Shown: piece after piece, positions 10,169 through 19,315 of the stretch
Position numbering within the stretch: position 1 is the stretch's first letter
Layout of the letters: the number at the start of each line of letters is the position of its first letter
DNA from: a bacterium
GTDB taxonomy: Bacteria > CSSED10-310 > JAFGSJ01
Direction: 5' to 3'
Assembly (NCBI GenBank): GCA_016934675.1
Contig: JAFGSJ010000051.1
Coordinates: 139,387-203,386 of the forward strand
Length of the DNA stretch: 64,000 nucleotides
Program-made: the position numbers and the translations under genes
The notes under the pieces: generated by a model
The model's input: only the letters and a program-made list of their open reading frames with translations
Databases searched by the model: none
Told to the model about the DNA's origin: nothing

Positions 10169-11563
10169 TTACCTCAGAAAATCTTCTATATAGTCCACAA
10201 TAAGTTGGGAAACATTTCCGCGATGAGCATATAAATAATCAATATTGACTAGATTTCTTTGCTTTTCTGTAGAATAATAGTATTGGTCTTGCATGAGTTT
10301 TTCTGTTATTGTTATCCATTCCTGTGCATTTCTGATCATGATTCCGATATTTTGTTTAAAATAATTGAATGGATGATCAATTCCCTCGGGTTGATAAAAA
10401 AGCACGGGCTTTTCTAGATAAATAGCCTCAAGACCTGCTGTGGAACCGACTGTAGAAACAACATGAGCCATCATTATCAATTCATAGATATCATACTCAA
10501 CGCCTACGATATGAATATTTTTACCTTTAAAAGCTTTATCCCATTCGGCTGATGTTTCACCAGGATGAAGACGAACAATGACGGCATATTTTTCTGAAAG
10601 TTTTTCGAATACTCGGGGTAGAGTGTCCCAGATGGACTTAATAAGAATGTCCGGATAGAAACCTTTAATCTTACCATCTGATGCGTGTAAAATGATCTTG
10701 GTATCGGGATTAATATGTAATTTTTCTCGAATAGAATGAGTAGCGTTAGAACTGGCAAGGCTGTCTCGAATATAGTCCATACGGGGACAACCAAATACTT
10801 TTAATAACTCTGCTGGCACTTTATGCCCCAGGGTTTTCTCTCGGTGATATTCACCCCACAATGCTACGATGTCACTATGTATTGTTCCCGCATAATCTCC
10901 TTGATTGCCATGCTGGATAACAATTGTATGGCAGCCATATGTCCGTGCGTTTCGGATAAGAGGATTGAGAATAATACCGACATCAGTTCCAGCTAATATA
11001 CAACGCGGTTGATATTTTTGAAGCATAACTGAACAGGCTTCGTCAAACATCAAACATTGATAAATCATGGTCACATAGCTGTTTCTATCAGGAGAAATAT
11101 CTGATGAAAAATAAGTGGATTCCAAAAAAAGATCATGGATAATGGAAGCCCAATGATAAGATTTCAACAGAAGTTGATGCAACTTTCTTGCTGATAAGAA
11201 CGATAAAATATCAAAGGGTTTAATTTGCGACCAGGATGTGACACCTGGAATTGTGTGGTTCACATAAGGGTGAGGACCAATAATGGTTCCCGAGATATGT
11301 CTTTTTTCACACTCTTGAACGATTGGTTCCATATTGAGAATATGGGCTGGAATATATCCATGGATAGCATACCAGAGAGATGATGACAGCTTTGGCTGTT
11401 TCTTGATGGTACCGCATAAACTCTTAAGATAATGAATATGCACAGGATGTGTTTTGCTTTTACTTCGCAACATATAGAATTTCCAGAGTAATCCCTCAAG
11501 TGCAGGTTCCTGTTCAATAACCTTAGAAGTAATGTCAATGAGTTTATTCCATCTGTTTTCCAT
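10169..11563 (-). CDS. GT-B-like surface polysaccharide biosynthesis protein
   Basis: A 464-residue protein that looks like the diverse GT-B group including capsule, surface-carbohydrate and glycerophosphotransferase-like enzymes. The C-terminal half carries TIVIQHGNQGDYAG, VALWGEYHREK, VFGCPRMDYIRD, IILHASDGKIK, VIVRLHPGE and STVGSTAGLEAIYLEKPVLF. Those are the donor-site landmarks of this fold. No membrane segment or signal peptide is evident. It lies in the middle of an AT-rich three-gene block, between a GT4 gene and an acetyltransferase gene. Specific activity is not predictable. Confidence 0.75.
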   Translation of the reverse strand: MENRWNKLIDITSKVIEQEPALEGLLWKFYMLRSKSKTHPVHIHYLKSLCGTIKKQPKLSSSLWYAIHGYIPAHILNMEPIVQECEKRHISGTIIGPHPYVNHTIPGVTSWSQIKPFDILSFLSARKLHQLLLKSYHWASIIHDLFLESTYFSSDISPDRNSYVTMIYQCLMFDEACSVMLQKYQPRCILAGTDVGIILNPLIRNARTYGCHTIVIQHGNQGDYAGTIHSDIVALWGEYHREKTLGHKVPAELLKVFGCPRMDYIRDSLASSNATHSIREKLHINPDTKIILHASDGKIKGFYPDILIKSIWDTLPRVFEKLSEKYAVIVRLHPGETSAEWDKAFKGKNIHIVGVEYDIYELIMMAHVVSTVGSTAGLEAIYLEKPVLFYQPEGIDHPFNYFKQNIGIMIRNAQEWITITEKLMQDQYYYSTEKQRNLVNIDYLYAHRGNVSQLIVDYIEDFLR

Positions 11564-11648
11564 CGGTTACCACTCGCGGATGACAATTCTCAATAGTTTT
11601 TGTTAATCAAGATCATCTCTTTTTTCATGATTCCTGAATTGATTTCTT

Positions 11649-12311
11649 TTAATCAATATGATTTGACGGCCGGGGCGAGTTTAATAAAATTTTTGCCTTT
11701 GGCCCAATGACTTTCGAATAAGGTGGAATACTTTCTATGACTAGTGCATGTGCTCCTAAAATTGAATTATCGCCAATGGTCACACCGCCAACTATTATTG
11801 TTCCAGCGCCGATAAATACATTATTCCCAATTGTGGGGTATTGCCCATTTCCGCCTATAAATAGAGGTGTTTGAACGCATTGACAACCAGCATGTAAGAT
11901 ACAACCCGAACCCATCTTAGTGTGAGCGCCAATAACAATTCCTACCGGATGATATATAGTAAGAGGAGGGCTTATTCGAGTCTCATAACCAATATCGCAT
12001 CCATTTAAAACAATATTCATCCTATGAAGAATGCTTGCCCAACGTTTAATTCCATTATGATAATGATAAACTGAGAGTCTGAAAAGAAAAACTGGCGACC
12101 ATGTTTTGTTCACAATAGCGTAATACCAATATCGGATATAGGTAAATAAACCAGTCGTTGCGATTCCACGCATTTTTGCTTCAATGATAAGAGCCTTTTT
12201 TAGAAAATTCTTGGTAAAATATTCGCTCTCATTCGTTAAGCTTTGAAGATGCCAAATTTCGTCATACAGGTTTGGCGGAATTGTCTGAAAATATCGTCGT
12301 TGTTTTTCCAT
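11649..12311 (-). CDS. Serine acetyltransferase-like hexapeptide-repeat acyltransferase
   Basis: A 220-residue protein with a helical N-terminal part and a C-terminal left-handed beta-helix of hexapeptide repeats (IYHPVGIVIGAHTKMGSGC, IGNNVFIGAGTIIVGGVTIGDNSILGAHALV). It resembles CysE-type serine O-acetyltransferases, but in this setting it more likely acetylates a sugar of a surface glycan. The frame extends to a TTG at 12398, but that TTG lies in a good -35 box (TTGACT) with a -10 at 12370-12375. I therefore prefer the internal ATG at 12311. It is the first gene of the AT-rich block. Confidence 0.82.
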   Translation of the reverse strand: MEKQRRYFQTIPPNLYDEIWHLQSLTNESEYFTKNFLKKALIIEAKMRGIATTGLFTYIRYWYYAIVNKTWSPVFLFRLSVYHYHNGIKRWASILHRMNIVLNGCDIGYETRISPPLTIYHPVGIVIGAHTKMGSGCILHAGCQCVQTPLFIGGNGQYPTIGNNVFIGAGTIIVGGVTIGDNSILGAHALVIESIPPYSKVIGPKAKILLNSPRPSNHID

Positions 12312-12369
12312 AGCACTTGTCTCGTTTTTGTTGTTAATCTCAACCGATTTCTTATAGGTTATTTGCAAA

Positions 12370-12398
12370 ATAGTAAAGAGTGCTATTAAAAAAGTCAA
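12370..12398 (-). promoter_or_regulatory. Promoter of the AT-rich glycan operon
   Basis: On the minus strand TTGACT (12398-12393) is followed after 17 bases by TACTAT (12375-12370). The predicted transcript would begin near 12363, about 50 bases before the ATG at 12311. This spacing supports the shorter start for the acetyltransferase. Confidence 0.6.
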
Positions 12399-12502
12399 GA
12401 TAAATCAAGATTGAGCTATGTGCGATGTCTCGGATTTTATATTCTGGATAATGGCACATAGAAAGCCCCCAGGAGTTTCGAGCGAAGCAAAACAGGTTTT
12501 TA

Positions 12503-12526
12503 GGGGTATATTCACCAATACACCCC
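12503..12526. repeat. Perfect-length inverted repeat with 4-base loop next to the transposase remnant
   Basis: GGGGTATATT (12503-12512), a CACC loop and AATACACCCC (12517-12526) form a 10-pair hairpin with a single mismatch or G-U pair. It sits between the glycan operon promoter and the transposase remnant. It may be a remnant of an insertion sequence end or a transcription-blocking hairpin; sequence alone does not decide. Confidence 0.45.
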
Positions 12527-12616
12527 CTCAGAAGCCCCTATTTGCCTTTTTCAGGGCACACTTCTCACCCAGAACTCTTTTGACACTCTTATTTTTTAAG
12601 TTTTTCGAGCAGCTTC

Positions 12617-13271
12617 TTGTTTATGCTGCTCGACCTACAGGGAGGGGACGAACAAGACTCCTCTTTGGGTCAATCGAGCCGCTTTGTCACCCGTTTGCCG
12701 GCAACCTATGCCTGTTGCGGCGAGGTCATCGAGGAGGCGGTAGTCCAGGGAGCCTGGACGGAGATCGGGCAGATCGATTGTCAGTCACTCTCCCGAACCC
12801 AAAAGAAAGCAAGATACCGCCTTCAAGAAGGACAGGTCGGGTTGTATGGTCAGACCTATCGTGCGGTCATTGTCCATTCTGACGTCCATGACAAGCGTCG
12901 CCAGCGAAAACTTGCCCGCCACCTGGACCAGGAACATCGAGCTTTGGTGAAACACATCAAGGGGGTTATCCGCCAGGAGTTCTATTGTCTACCCGATGCT
13001 CAACAGGCCGCTGCGGCGTTGCCGCGGGGACACTTACATCAAGCAGGAGTGGCTGGTGGTTCCGGGGTGGGAATATCGGCCTACCACACATCCTACGTCC
13101 TTCATGATGGCGTCAAAATTCTCTTCTCTTCTGACTGTCAAGCGAGCCAACAATCGGGTCCTGACTCAACCGCTGCAAGAGCAGCAATTGAAGTATCTCC
13201 GCATTCTCGATGTCCATCCGGACTTGTTGACCAAGATTACCTGCGGCCATCATTACTGGCCGCGGCCATAA
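12617..13271 (+). pseudogene. Degenerate IS1634-like (IS4-group) transposase
   Basis: One frame (about 12670-13030) encodes phrases typical of IS1634-type transposases: FVTRLPATYACCGEVIEEAV, then GLYGQTYRAVIVHSDVHDKRRQRKLARHL. Homology in that frame then fades. A different frame (about 13130-13270) carries VLTQPLQEQQLKYLRILDVH, which looks like a transposase C-terminal tail. A frameshift plus loss of the catalytic core between the two would explain this. A full-length member is about 500-600 residues, so more than half is missing. The remnant lies beside an AT-rich glycan block. The family call is from remembered phrase patterns, not a search. Confidence 0.65.
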
Positions 13272-13276
13272 GGTGA

Positions 13277-13900
13277 AATTCCGCAGAATGATGGAAATTA
13301 ACTGCGGAATGTGAGATACACAATACCGGCGATGATCGAATTCCAAACGGATCTGATGGGATAGTCATTCCGACCGTTCCGCCGCTGCTTTTCCAATGTT
13401 CTCATGAGTTGCTCATCCGGGAGAACATCGAGAACAATCATAAGACGATCCAGATATCAACGAGCCTCAGTACTTTTCCAGCAAAAAAAAAAGATTTTTG
13501 CTATACTGGCCATGTGGCGTCTCTTTTATTTTATTGTTTTAAGAGATTATATACTAATCTCTACGGAGATGCCACACTTTTTTTATATTCTTTTTATTAA
13601 ATCATAAGACTTTCCATTTATTGCTGGGGGAAAAATGCAGAATGTTGTTACCTGGATGAGCTCAACCCGCATTTCATGGTGCATATCGTGGGGAAAAATG
13701 TTTTTTCTGATCGACCAAAATCGCTCCTCTCTTTGGTCTAAAAACATCGCACTTGGCTCCGATTGCTGGCTTAATATTGAAAGATGAGGGCGAATGTATT
13801 ATATTTATCCTTTTTAGGCATAGTTATTACCTTAGTTATTAGTTACTTAAGTTCTGATTGTGGGTAAAATTTTAGGTCAAATTGTGAAAGGACGAGAGCG
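13277..13900. other. Gene-free stretch with repeats and a promoter-hairpin unit
   Basis: About 620 bases without a convincing gene. It holds a 9-base dyad (ATTCCGCAG at 13278-13286 and CTGCGGAAT at 13302-13310), a promoter plus nested hairpin unit (13499-13585), and a direct repeat GGGGAAAAATG at 13627-13637 and 13690-13700. The short overlapping frames here lack ribosome sites and recognisable content. It probably represents debris around the insertion sequence. Confidence 0.5.
13499..13585 (+). ncRNA. Possible short transcript or terminator: extended -10 followed by nested hairpin and T tract
   Basis: An extended -10 (TGCTATACT, 13499-13507) is followed at once by GTGGCGTCTC (13514-13523) paired to GAGATGCCAC (13566-13575), with one G-U pair. 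Inside lies a second perfect hairpin, AGAGATT (13542-13548) with AATCTCT (13556-13562). A run of T follows (13579-13585). A transcript from this promoter would be about 70 bases, nearly all in the structure. The -35 region is poor. It may also be a terminator or a decayed mobile-element end. Confidence 0.35.
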
Positions 13901-15274
13901 ATGAAAGTAATGCTGATCAGGCCTGACTACAGTGAAGAGGCCATGTCCAACCGGCGTTTGGGTACTATTCATCAGCCGATCGGGTTGTTGTATCTGGCTG
14001 CTGGTCTGGAGCAGAACGGACATGAAGTGATAATATGTGACGAGATGGTCGCTGACGATCTCAGCCAGATGATTCGTGATCATAAGCCCGATTTGATCGG
14101 TATTACGGTGACATCGCTGCTGTTTCAGCGTGTTTGTAGTATTATAAAGGAAATTCGATCAGTTGATCCAAATACGAAAATAATCTTGGGCGGTCCTCAT
14201 ATATCGGCGGTACCGCGTTTGAGTCTCGAAATGAGTGGTGCTGATGGGGCAGTTGTCGGTGAGGGCGAAGAGACTATAATCGAGTTGGCTGGTGGTCGAT
14301 CGTGGTCATCGATTCGCGGTTTAAATTATTTTGAAAATGGCGAATGGCGGAGCAATGAACGACGCCTGGCTCCGGATATCAACGCATTGCCTATGCCGGC
14401 CCGTCATTTGCTCGAACGAAGCAAATACCTGGGTGAGCATGAGGTTGGATTCCGGGTAGGTCAAAAAAACACGTTATTACGATTATTCACCTCTCGCGGT
14501 TGTCCTTTTCAATGCACGTTTTGTTGTTCGCATAACATATTTGGTCGAAAGGCCCGTTTTCGGTCGGCTGAGAGCGTACTAGCCGAGATCGAGCAGGGCA
14601 TCAAGGACTGGAAGACGACCAATGTCATGTTCATGGACGATACGTTCACCCTGAATAAGGACCATGTCCAGGAAATCTGTGATGCCATCATCAAGTCGGG
14701 TCATACTATCCGGTGGGGTTGTTTTGCTCGGGCGACTTTATCGGAAGAGATGATCATAATGATGAAGCGGGCGGGCTGTCATATGATGGGCTTTGGGGTC
14801 GAGAGTGGTTCACAGCGCATTCTGGATATGATGAAGAAGCGGACAAAAATTCCTGAAATCAAGCAGACTCTGGCCCTATGTCGGAAACACGGTATCCGCA
14901 CGAAGGCGTTCATTATGGTCGGATTACCGCATGAGACGACCGAGGATTATAATCAAACCGTTGCTCTGGTTTTAGGCAGCAAGCTCGATTATTTACTGGT
15001 TTCAGTATTTGTCCCCTTACCCGGTTCTGAAATTCTCAGTGAATGCCCCGATTTTGATCCAAGTATGCAGACACGGGGAAATTTCTATTACAGCGGCGAT
15101 CCGATTTGGAAAGAGCGTCAAGTTGAGCTGCTGCGTAAGTTCCATTTCCGATTGAGTTATGCCCTGAATAGTTTACGCAAGTTTTCGCTGGTCGAGATCC
15201 CGGATTACTGGTATATGCTCCGGGCTTTTCTGACCGTTCGACGTGAGATGGCAGCCCGGATCGAACAATCCTGA
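13901..15274 (+). CDS. B12-binding domain radical SAM protein
   Basis: A 457-residue protein with the same architecture as the one at 1294-2718. The cobalamin-binding-like N-terminus has QPIGLLYLAAGLEQNGHEV and ILGGPHISAVP. The radical SAM motif is SRGCPFQCTFCCSHN (CxxxCxxC, about residue 205), followed by MFMDDTFTLN and GFGVESGSQRILDMMKKR. The two proteins are clear paralogues. A GAAAGGACGAGAG precedes the ATG. No partner gene suggests its substrate; nearby glycosyltransferases make a lipid or glycan role possible but unproven. Confidence 0.9.
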   Translation: MKVMLIRPDYSEEAMSNRRLGTIHQPIGLLYLAAGLEQNGHEVIICDEMVADDLSQMIRDHKPDLIGITVTSLLFQRVCSIIKEIRSVDPNTKIILGGPHISAVPRLSLEMSGADGAVVGEGEETIIELAGGRSWSSIRGLNYFENGEWRSNERRLAPDINALPMPARHLLERSKYLGEHEVGFRVGQKNTLLRLFTSRGCPFQCTFCCSHNIFGRKARFRSAESVLAEIEQGIKDWKTTNVMFMDDTFTLNKDHVQEICDAIIKSGHTIRWGCFARATLSEEMIIMMKRAGCHMMGFGVESGSQRILDMMKKRTKIPEIKQTLALCRKHGIRTKAFIMVGLPHETTEDYNQTVALVLGSKLDYLLVSVFVPLPGSEILSECPDFDPSMQTRGNFYYSGDPIWKERQVELLRKFHFRLSYALNSLRKFSLVEIPDYWYMLRAFLTVRREMAARIEQS

Positions 15275-15332
15275 GATCATTTTGTTACAAATATCAACCG
15301 AGCTTGTCTTGGTCAGGGTCTAATCGGACTCA

Positions 15333-16193
15333 TCATTTCTGTCCCCAGGCCAGCTTTTCTCTCCAGACCGTAAAGTAGTCTTTATCTTTTGGGTGAATCA
15401 GGTGGATATAGCTGGCCGCTTTTTTGATTTTGACCAGATCACCTTCCTTGAGAATAAAACCAACCTGTCCGTCAAGGGTCAGGGTCACATCGACATCGCT
15501 GCTCGAGAGGATGACTTCGACTGAGACACTTGCGGGAAGCACGATGGGCCGATGGGTCAAGGTATGGGGGCAGATCGGTGACAAAATGATAGATTCGAGG
15601 GTCGGGAAGAGGATGGGGCCACCGGCTGACAGTGAATAAGCCGTTGATCCGGTTGGGGTCGACACGATCAGGCCATCGGCTCGGTAGCGGGTCAAAAAAA
15701 CACCATCGACCCAGGTCTCGAGTTCAATAATTCTGGCCAGGGCCGACTTGTTGATGACGGCGTCATTGAGAACGTTATAACTGACGATACGCTCACCTTT
15801 CCGATAGAGGTGGGTGACCAAAAGCATGCGTTGAGACACATCGAAATCGCCGCTAAAAACGTTTTCCAGGACCCGGTACATTTCCTGGATAGTCACTTCG
15901 GTCAAGAAACCGAGGTGTCCGAGGTTGACGGCCACGATTGGGATGCAGGATTCCCCGATGAGTCGGGCTACGCTGATCAGGGTACCATCACCACCCAATA
16001 CAAGAATCAGGTCCACCTCACTGGGGATATCGGCCTTGAATTTGATGGAAATCGGTTTGCAGACAAGTTTAGCCGTATCATGATCAACGATGATTTGTTT
16101 CCCTCTGTCTATGAGCCACGTGCAGACTTCACTGACGATTTTTTCAACGGATTCGCCGCGAGGTTTCGCAATAATTCCAATTTTTTCGTACAT
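15333..16193 (-). CDS. nadK: NAD kinase
   Basis: A 286-residue cytoplasmic enzyme that phosphorylates NAD to NADP. The diagnostic GGDGT is at residues 67-71, followed by NLGHLGFLTE and PTGSTAYSLSAGGPI. The frame is open farther upstream, but the ATG at 16193 fits the family N-terminus (MYEKIGIIAKPR), has a GAGGG six bases upstream and lies one base after the tlyA stop. That implies translational coupling with tlyA. Confidence 0.96.
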   Translation of the reverse strand: MYEKIGIIAKPRGESVEKIVSEVCTWLIDRGKQIIVDHDTAKLVCKPISIKFKADIPSEVDLILVLGGDGTLISVARLIGESCIPIVAVNLGHLGFLTEVTIQEMYRVLENVFSGDFDVSQRMLLVTHLYRKGERIVSYNVLNDAVINKSALARIIELETWVDGVFLTRYRADGLIVSTPTGSTAYSLSAGGPILFPTLESIILSPICPHTLTHRPIVLPASVSVEVILSSSDVDVTLTLDGQVGFILKEGDLVKIKKAASYIHLIHPKDKDYFTVWREKLAWGQK

Positions 16194-16194
16194 A

Positions 16195-16968
16195 TCATGC
16201 CCTCGGTGAGAAATAGATGAAAAATTCCTTGTTACCTTTCGCGCCTGTAATCGGTGAATCGCAAGTCCCCTTGAAATCATAATCTTTTGTTTCAAGATAC
16301 GTTTTGATTTCAGTCAAGACATGCTGGTGCTGGCGTGGGTCCCTGACCACGCCACCTTTACCTACTTTTCCTTTGCCCACTTCGAATTGAGGTTTGACTA
16401 AGGCAACCATGGCACCTGTCTGTTTGAGAAGTGAACGGGCCGGATCAAGAATGGTCCTGAGTGAGATAAACGAGACATCGATGACGATCAGATCAACCTG
16501 TGTTCCCAGGGTAGCAGCCCCGAAATAGCGGATATTAGTCCGTTCGAAGAGAGTGACGCGTTGGTCCTGACGAATCCGCCAGGCTACTTGTCCGTAGCCG
16601 ACATCGATCCCAAAAACATGGGCGGCTCCGCGTTGAAGCAGGCAATCGGTAAAGCCTCCGGTCGAGATGCCTATATCGGCACAGAGAAGTCCGGTCACAT
16701 CGATCTGAAAATCGTCCAGGGCCTGATTCAGTTTTTCGCCACCACGGCTGACAAAACGGGTCGGGTTGAGGTTAAGCTCGATTTGAGCGTCCAGTGGGAC
16801 AAGTTCGGCCGGTTTTCGGACAGCCACCCGGTCAACATTGACGGCACCGCTGAGAATATATTTTTGGGCCTGCTGCCTGCTCTCGACCAGTCCTCGTTCA
16901 AGGAGAAGCAAGTCAATCCGCTTTTTACCCAGTTTAGGGGTTTTCTGATTATTCCGTGTTACAGTCAT
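16195..16968 (-). CDS. tlyA: TlyA family rRNA methyltransferase / hemolysin-like protein
   Basis: A 257-residue protein. An N-terminal S4 RNA-binding domain (RIDLLLLERGLVESRQQAQ) is followed by an FtsJ-type methyltransferase fold with the SAM loop DIGISTGGFTDCLL and the later VKPQFEVGKGKVGKGG. Family members 2'-O-methylate 16S or 23S rRNA and affect capreomycin sensitivity. It begins with an ATGA overlap on the histidine kinase stop and ends two bases before nadK. tlyA next to nadK is a common arrangement; a histidine kinase ahead of them is less so. Confidence 0.93.
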   Translation of the reverse strand: MTVTRNNQKTPKLGKKRIDLLLLERGLVESRQQAQKYILSGAVNVDRVAVRKPAELVPLDAQIELNLNPTRFVSRGGEKLNQALDDFQIDVTGLLCADIGISTGGFTDCLLQRGAAHVFGIDVGYGQVAWRIRQDQRVTLFERTNIRYFGAATLGTQVDLIVIDVSFISLRTILDPARSLLKQTGAMVALVKPQFEVGKGKVGKGGVVRDPRQHQHVLTEIKTYLETKDYDFKGTCDSPITGAKGNKEFFIYFSPRA

Positions 16969-19133
16969 GTCCGTTTTGGGCTTATATGGATAGGATTAAT
17001 TGTATTGAAAAAACGCAGTACGAAACGGGACCCGTGGCCAGGATGGCTGTGGGCCTCGATCTCGGCCCCATGGCTTTCAATTATTCGATGGGCGATCGAT
17101 AAGCCGAGTCCACTGCCACCCTCCTTGGTTGTAAAAAAGGGTGTGAAAATCTTATCGAGATGTTCTTCGGGAATACCCTGTCCCGTGTCCTCGATGCTTA
17201 ATTCAACGATCGGCCGGGTATAAGCGTTCGTGGGCTCGGAATCGTCTTGTTCGGACCAGACCGCTTCTACTCTTTCAGTTGCTTGAGAATCACGAACGCT
17301 TTCTTTGATCCGGCTCGAACGTTGTTCACGCATCAGTGAAGTCTGGATCGTGATTTGTCCTGTTCCATTAATAGCCTGACGAGCATTGATAATCAGGTTG
17401 AGCAGGACCTGTCTGATCTGGACTTCATCAAGGGCCAGATGGGGCAAATCAGGCTCGAGTTCTAAAATCAGATGAACCGAATCCCACGATGATTCATTTT
17501 TTAAGAAAGCGACCGTTTTTTCGATCAGACTGTTCAGATCGACTTCGTTGAGTTCGAGTTTAAGGGGATGGGCGAAACTGAGAAACCTGACCACGACATC
17601 GTTCAGACGGTTGACCTCCTCGATAATGATCGAAAGGAATTCTTTAAGTTCAGGTTCGGTCTGAGCACTTTCGAGATGTTGGGCGACTGCTTTAAGAGCA
17701 CCCAATGGATTGCGGATCTCGTGGGCTAAACCTGTCGACATCTGACCGATAGCCGCCAGTCTGTCCTGCTTTTTCATCAAAGTATACAGTCGGGCATTTT
17801 CCGTTATAATGCCCATCTGATCAGCCAAAAGAGTAAGTAATTCCTTCTCCCGTCGATTAAAAAGTGAGGTCAGTTCACTCGAACGTAAAGCGATAAAACC
17901 ACGGACCTGATTCTGAAAAATGATCGGAACGCAGATATCAGCTTCGAGCACAGTCATGGTTCGATAGACGGCCAGGAGTTTCTTTTTGCGTGAAGGCGGA
18001 AGGGTCATCTGGAGTTCGCGCTCGATTTCATCCCGAACGATAATCTGGTGCTTTTCTTCCAGAAATTCGATGATCGGTTTGTCTTTTTCGATTCGAGTCA
18101 AACGACCAACGGGGAAAAAAGGTGAATGAAACGGGTAATAATCACCCTCGGAACTCTCTTGCATAAACAGACTGGCCGTGGCTATTTTTTCTGCTTTTGA
18201 AATAATCTGCATGAATTTGCGAAAGACCTGGGTGCTGTCGATCATGGTAGCTAACGAACGATGAAGTTCTTTCAGCAAACTGATGAGTTGGAAACTTTCT
18301 TTCAGAAGTATCCGAGCGCCCCATTCCTCGACCCTGCGAGTGATGGGCTCATAAATCACGAGCAACAGGACAACCGAGAAAACGACCTTGAGCATCTGTC
18401 CAAAGGGTGTGTCCGGCCAGGATTGACTGAACAGAACATATAACAAGGAAAAGAGGAGGACAAAAGACAGGTAGACCAGTATTTTTCCTGTTAAAACACT
18501 GATGTCGGCCAGACGTAATCGGATGATGGACCAAGCAGCAATAGCAAAAAAAGCCAAACCACAAAACGAACTAACCGGGTAAATCGCAAAACCGGGAAAC
18601 CTGAAAAATTCCGCTACGGCACCTGCCAACCACAGCACAATGCCCAGGGTAAGATAGACTATTTGATAGCGCTCCACCAGGGAAACGCTCCGCTTGAAAT
18701 GCTGGTAGAGTATCATGAAACCCCGTCCCAGGAACGGTAGCGCATAGACCGCCAAAAGATAGCGCGGCCAATTCAAACCGGGCTCAAGTTGCAAAAAAAT
18801 AAAAAAGGAAAGCGAGCTGAATAGATACATACATTTTAAAAAAAGCCAGTCTTGGCGAGATTGGGTCCTCAAAAACACGAGAAGAAAATGAAATGTTCCG
18901 ACCGGTATGAAGAAAAAAGTCGCCTGGACCATGGTCTCGAGATTCATCGAGACCAGCACAATTTTATCGATCAGGACCATAGTATTCCAGAACAAAAAGA
19001 ACAAACTGGGATATACATAGGTTTGGTTTAACGTGCGCCGAAAATTGTTGCGCAACACGGCCACTATCAGGAAAATCGTGATGACAACGGCCGCTAGACT
19101 GCCTTGTGTATAAAAATTCCACTCGATACTCAC
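16965..19133 (-). CDS. Membrane sensor histidine kinase with GAF domain
   Basis: A 722-residue kinase if the GTG at 19133 is the start: GAGG lies nine bases before it, while the longer frame to 19199 has no ribosome site. The N-terminal 260 residues form about seven or eight membrane helices, resembling the 7TM histidine-kinase input domain. A GAF-like domain follows (VLEADICVPIIFQNQVRGFIAL). The HisKA box is STGLAHEIRNPLG (His near residue 470). The ATPase part has LLNLIINARQAI, DTGQGIP and GGSGLGLSIAHRI. An acidic insert separates the N and G1 boxes. No response regulator is adjacent. It heads an operon with tlyA and nadK. Confidence 0.92.
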   Translation of the reverse strand: MSIEWNFYTQGSLAAVVITIFLIVAVLRNNFRRTLNQTYVYPSLFFLFWNTMVLIDKIVLVSMNLETMVQATFFFIPVGTFHFLLVFLRTQSRQDWLFLKCMYLFSSLSFFIFLQLEPGLNWPRYLLAVYALPFLGRGFMILYQHFKRSVSLVERYQIVYLTLGIVLWLAGAVAEFFRFPGFAIYPVSSFCGLAFFAIAAWSIIRLRLADISVLTGKILVYLSFVLLFSLLYVLFSQSWPDTPFGQMLKVVFSVVLLLVIYEPITRRVEEWGARILLKESFQLISLLKELHRSLATMIDSTQVFRKFMQIISKAEKIATASLFMQESSEGDYYPFHSPFFPVGRLTRIEKDKPIIEFLEEKHQIIVRDEIERELQMTLPPSRKKKLLAVYRTMTVLEADICVPIIFQNQVRGFIALRSSELTSLFNRREKELLTLLADQMGIITENARLYTLMKKQDRLAAIGQMSTGLAHEIRNPLGALKAVAQHLESAQTEPELKEFLSIIIEEVNRLNDVVVRFLSFAHPLKLELNEVDLNSLIEKTVAFLKNESSWDSVHLILELEPDLPHLALDEVQIRQVLLNLIINARQAINGTGQITIQTSLMREQRSSRIKESVRDSQATERVEAVWSEQDDSEPTNAYTRPIVELSIEDTGQGIPEEHLDKIFTPFFTTKEGGSGLGLSIAHRIIESHGAEIEAHSHPGHGSRFVLRFFNTINPIHISPKRT

Positions 19134-19315
19134 TTGACATCGCCTCGGAACAGTTCCATTCCACGAACAGTTTTGTGCATAGTCTTCCTCGCGAACCATC
19201 GCTTGAGCTGATCGAGGAAAACGGCCCCTTGTCTATTCGCCCATTTCTATGGTAAGTATAGCATAGCCACTTTTCTTTTCTCAAGCCTGACTGAACGAAA
19301 GGAACAGAATATCGG

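Noticed and set aside
12418-12882. Plus-strand frame of 154 residues over the transposase remnant
   Set aside because: It is in another frame than the transposase-like sequence and shows no recognisable content.
13404-13607. Short plus-strand frames near the hairpin unit
   Set aside because: They cross the promoter and hairpin, are AT-biased and have no ribosome site.
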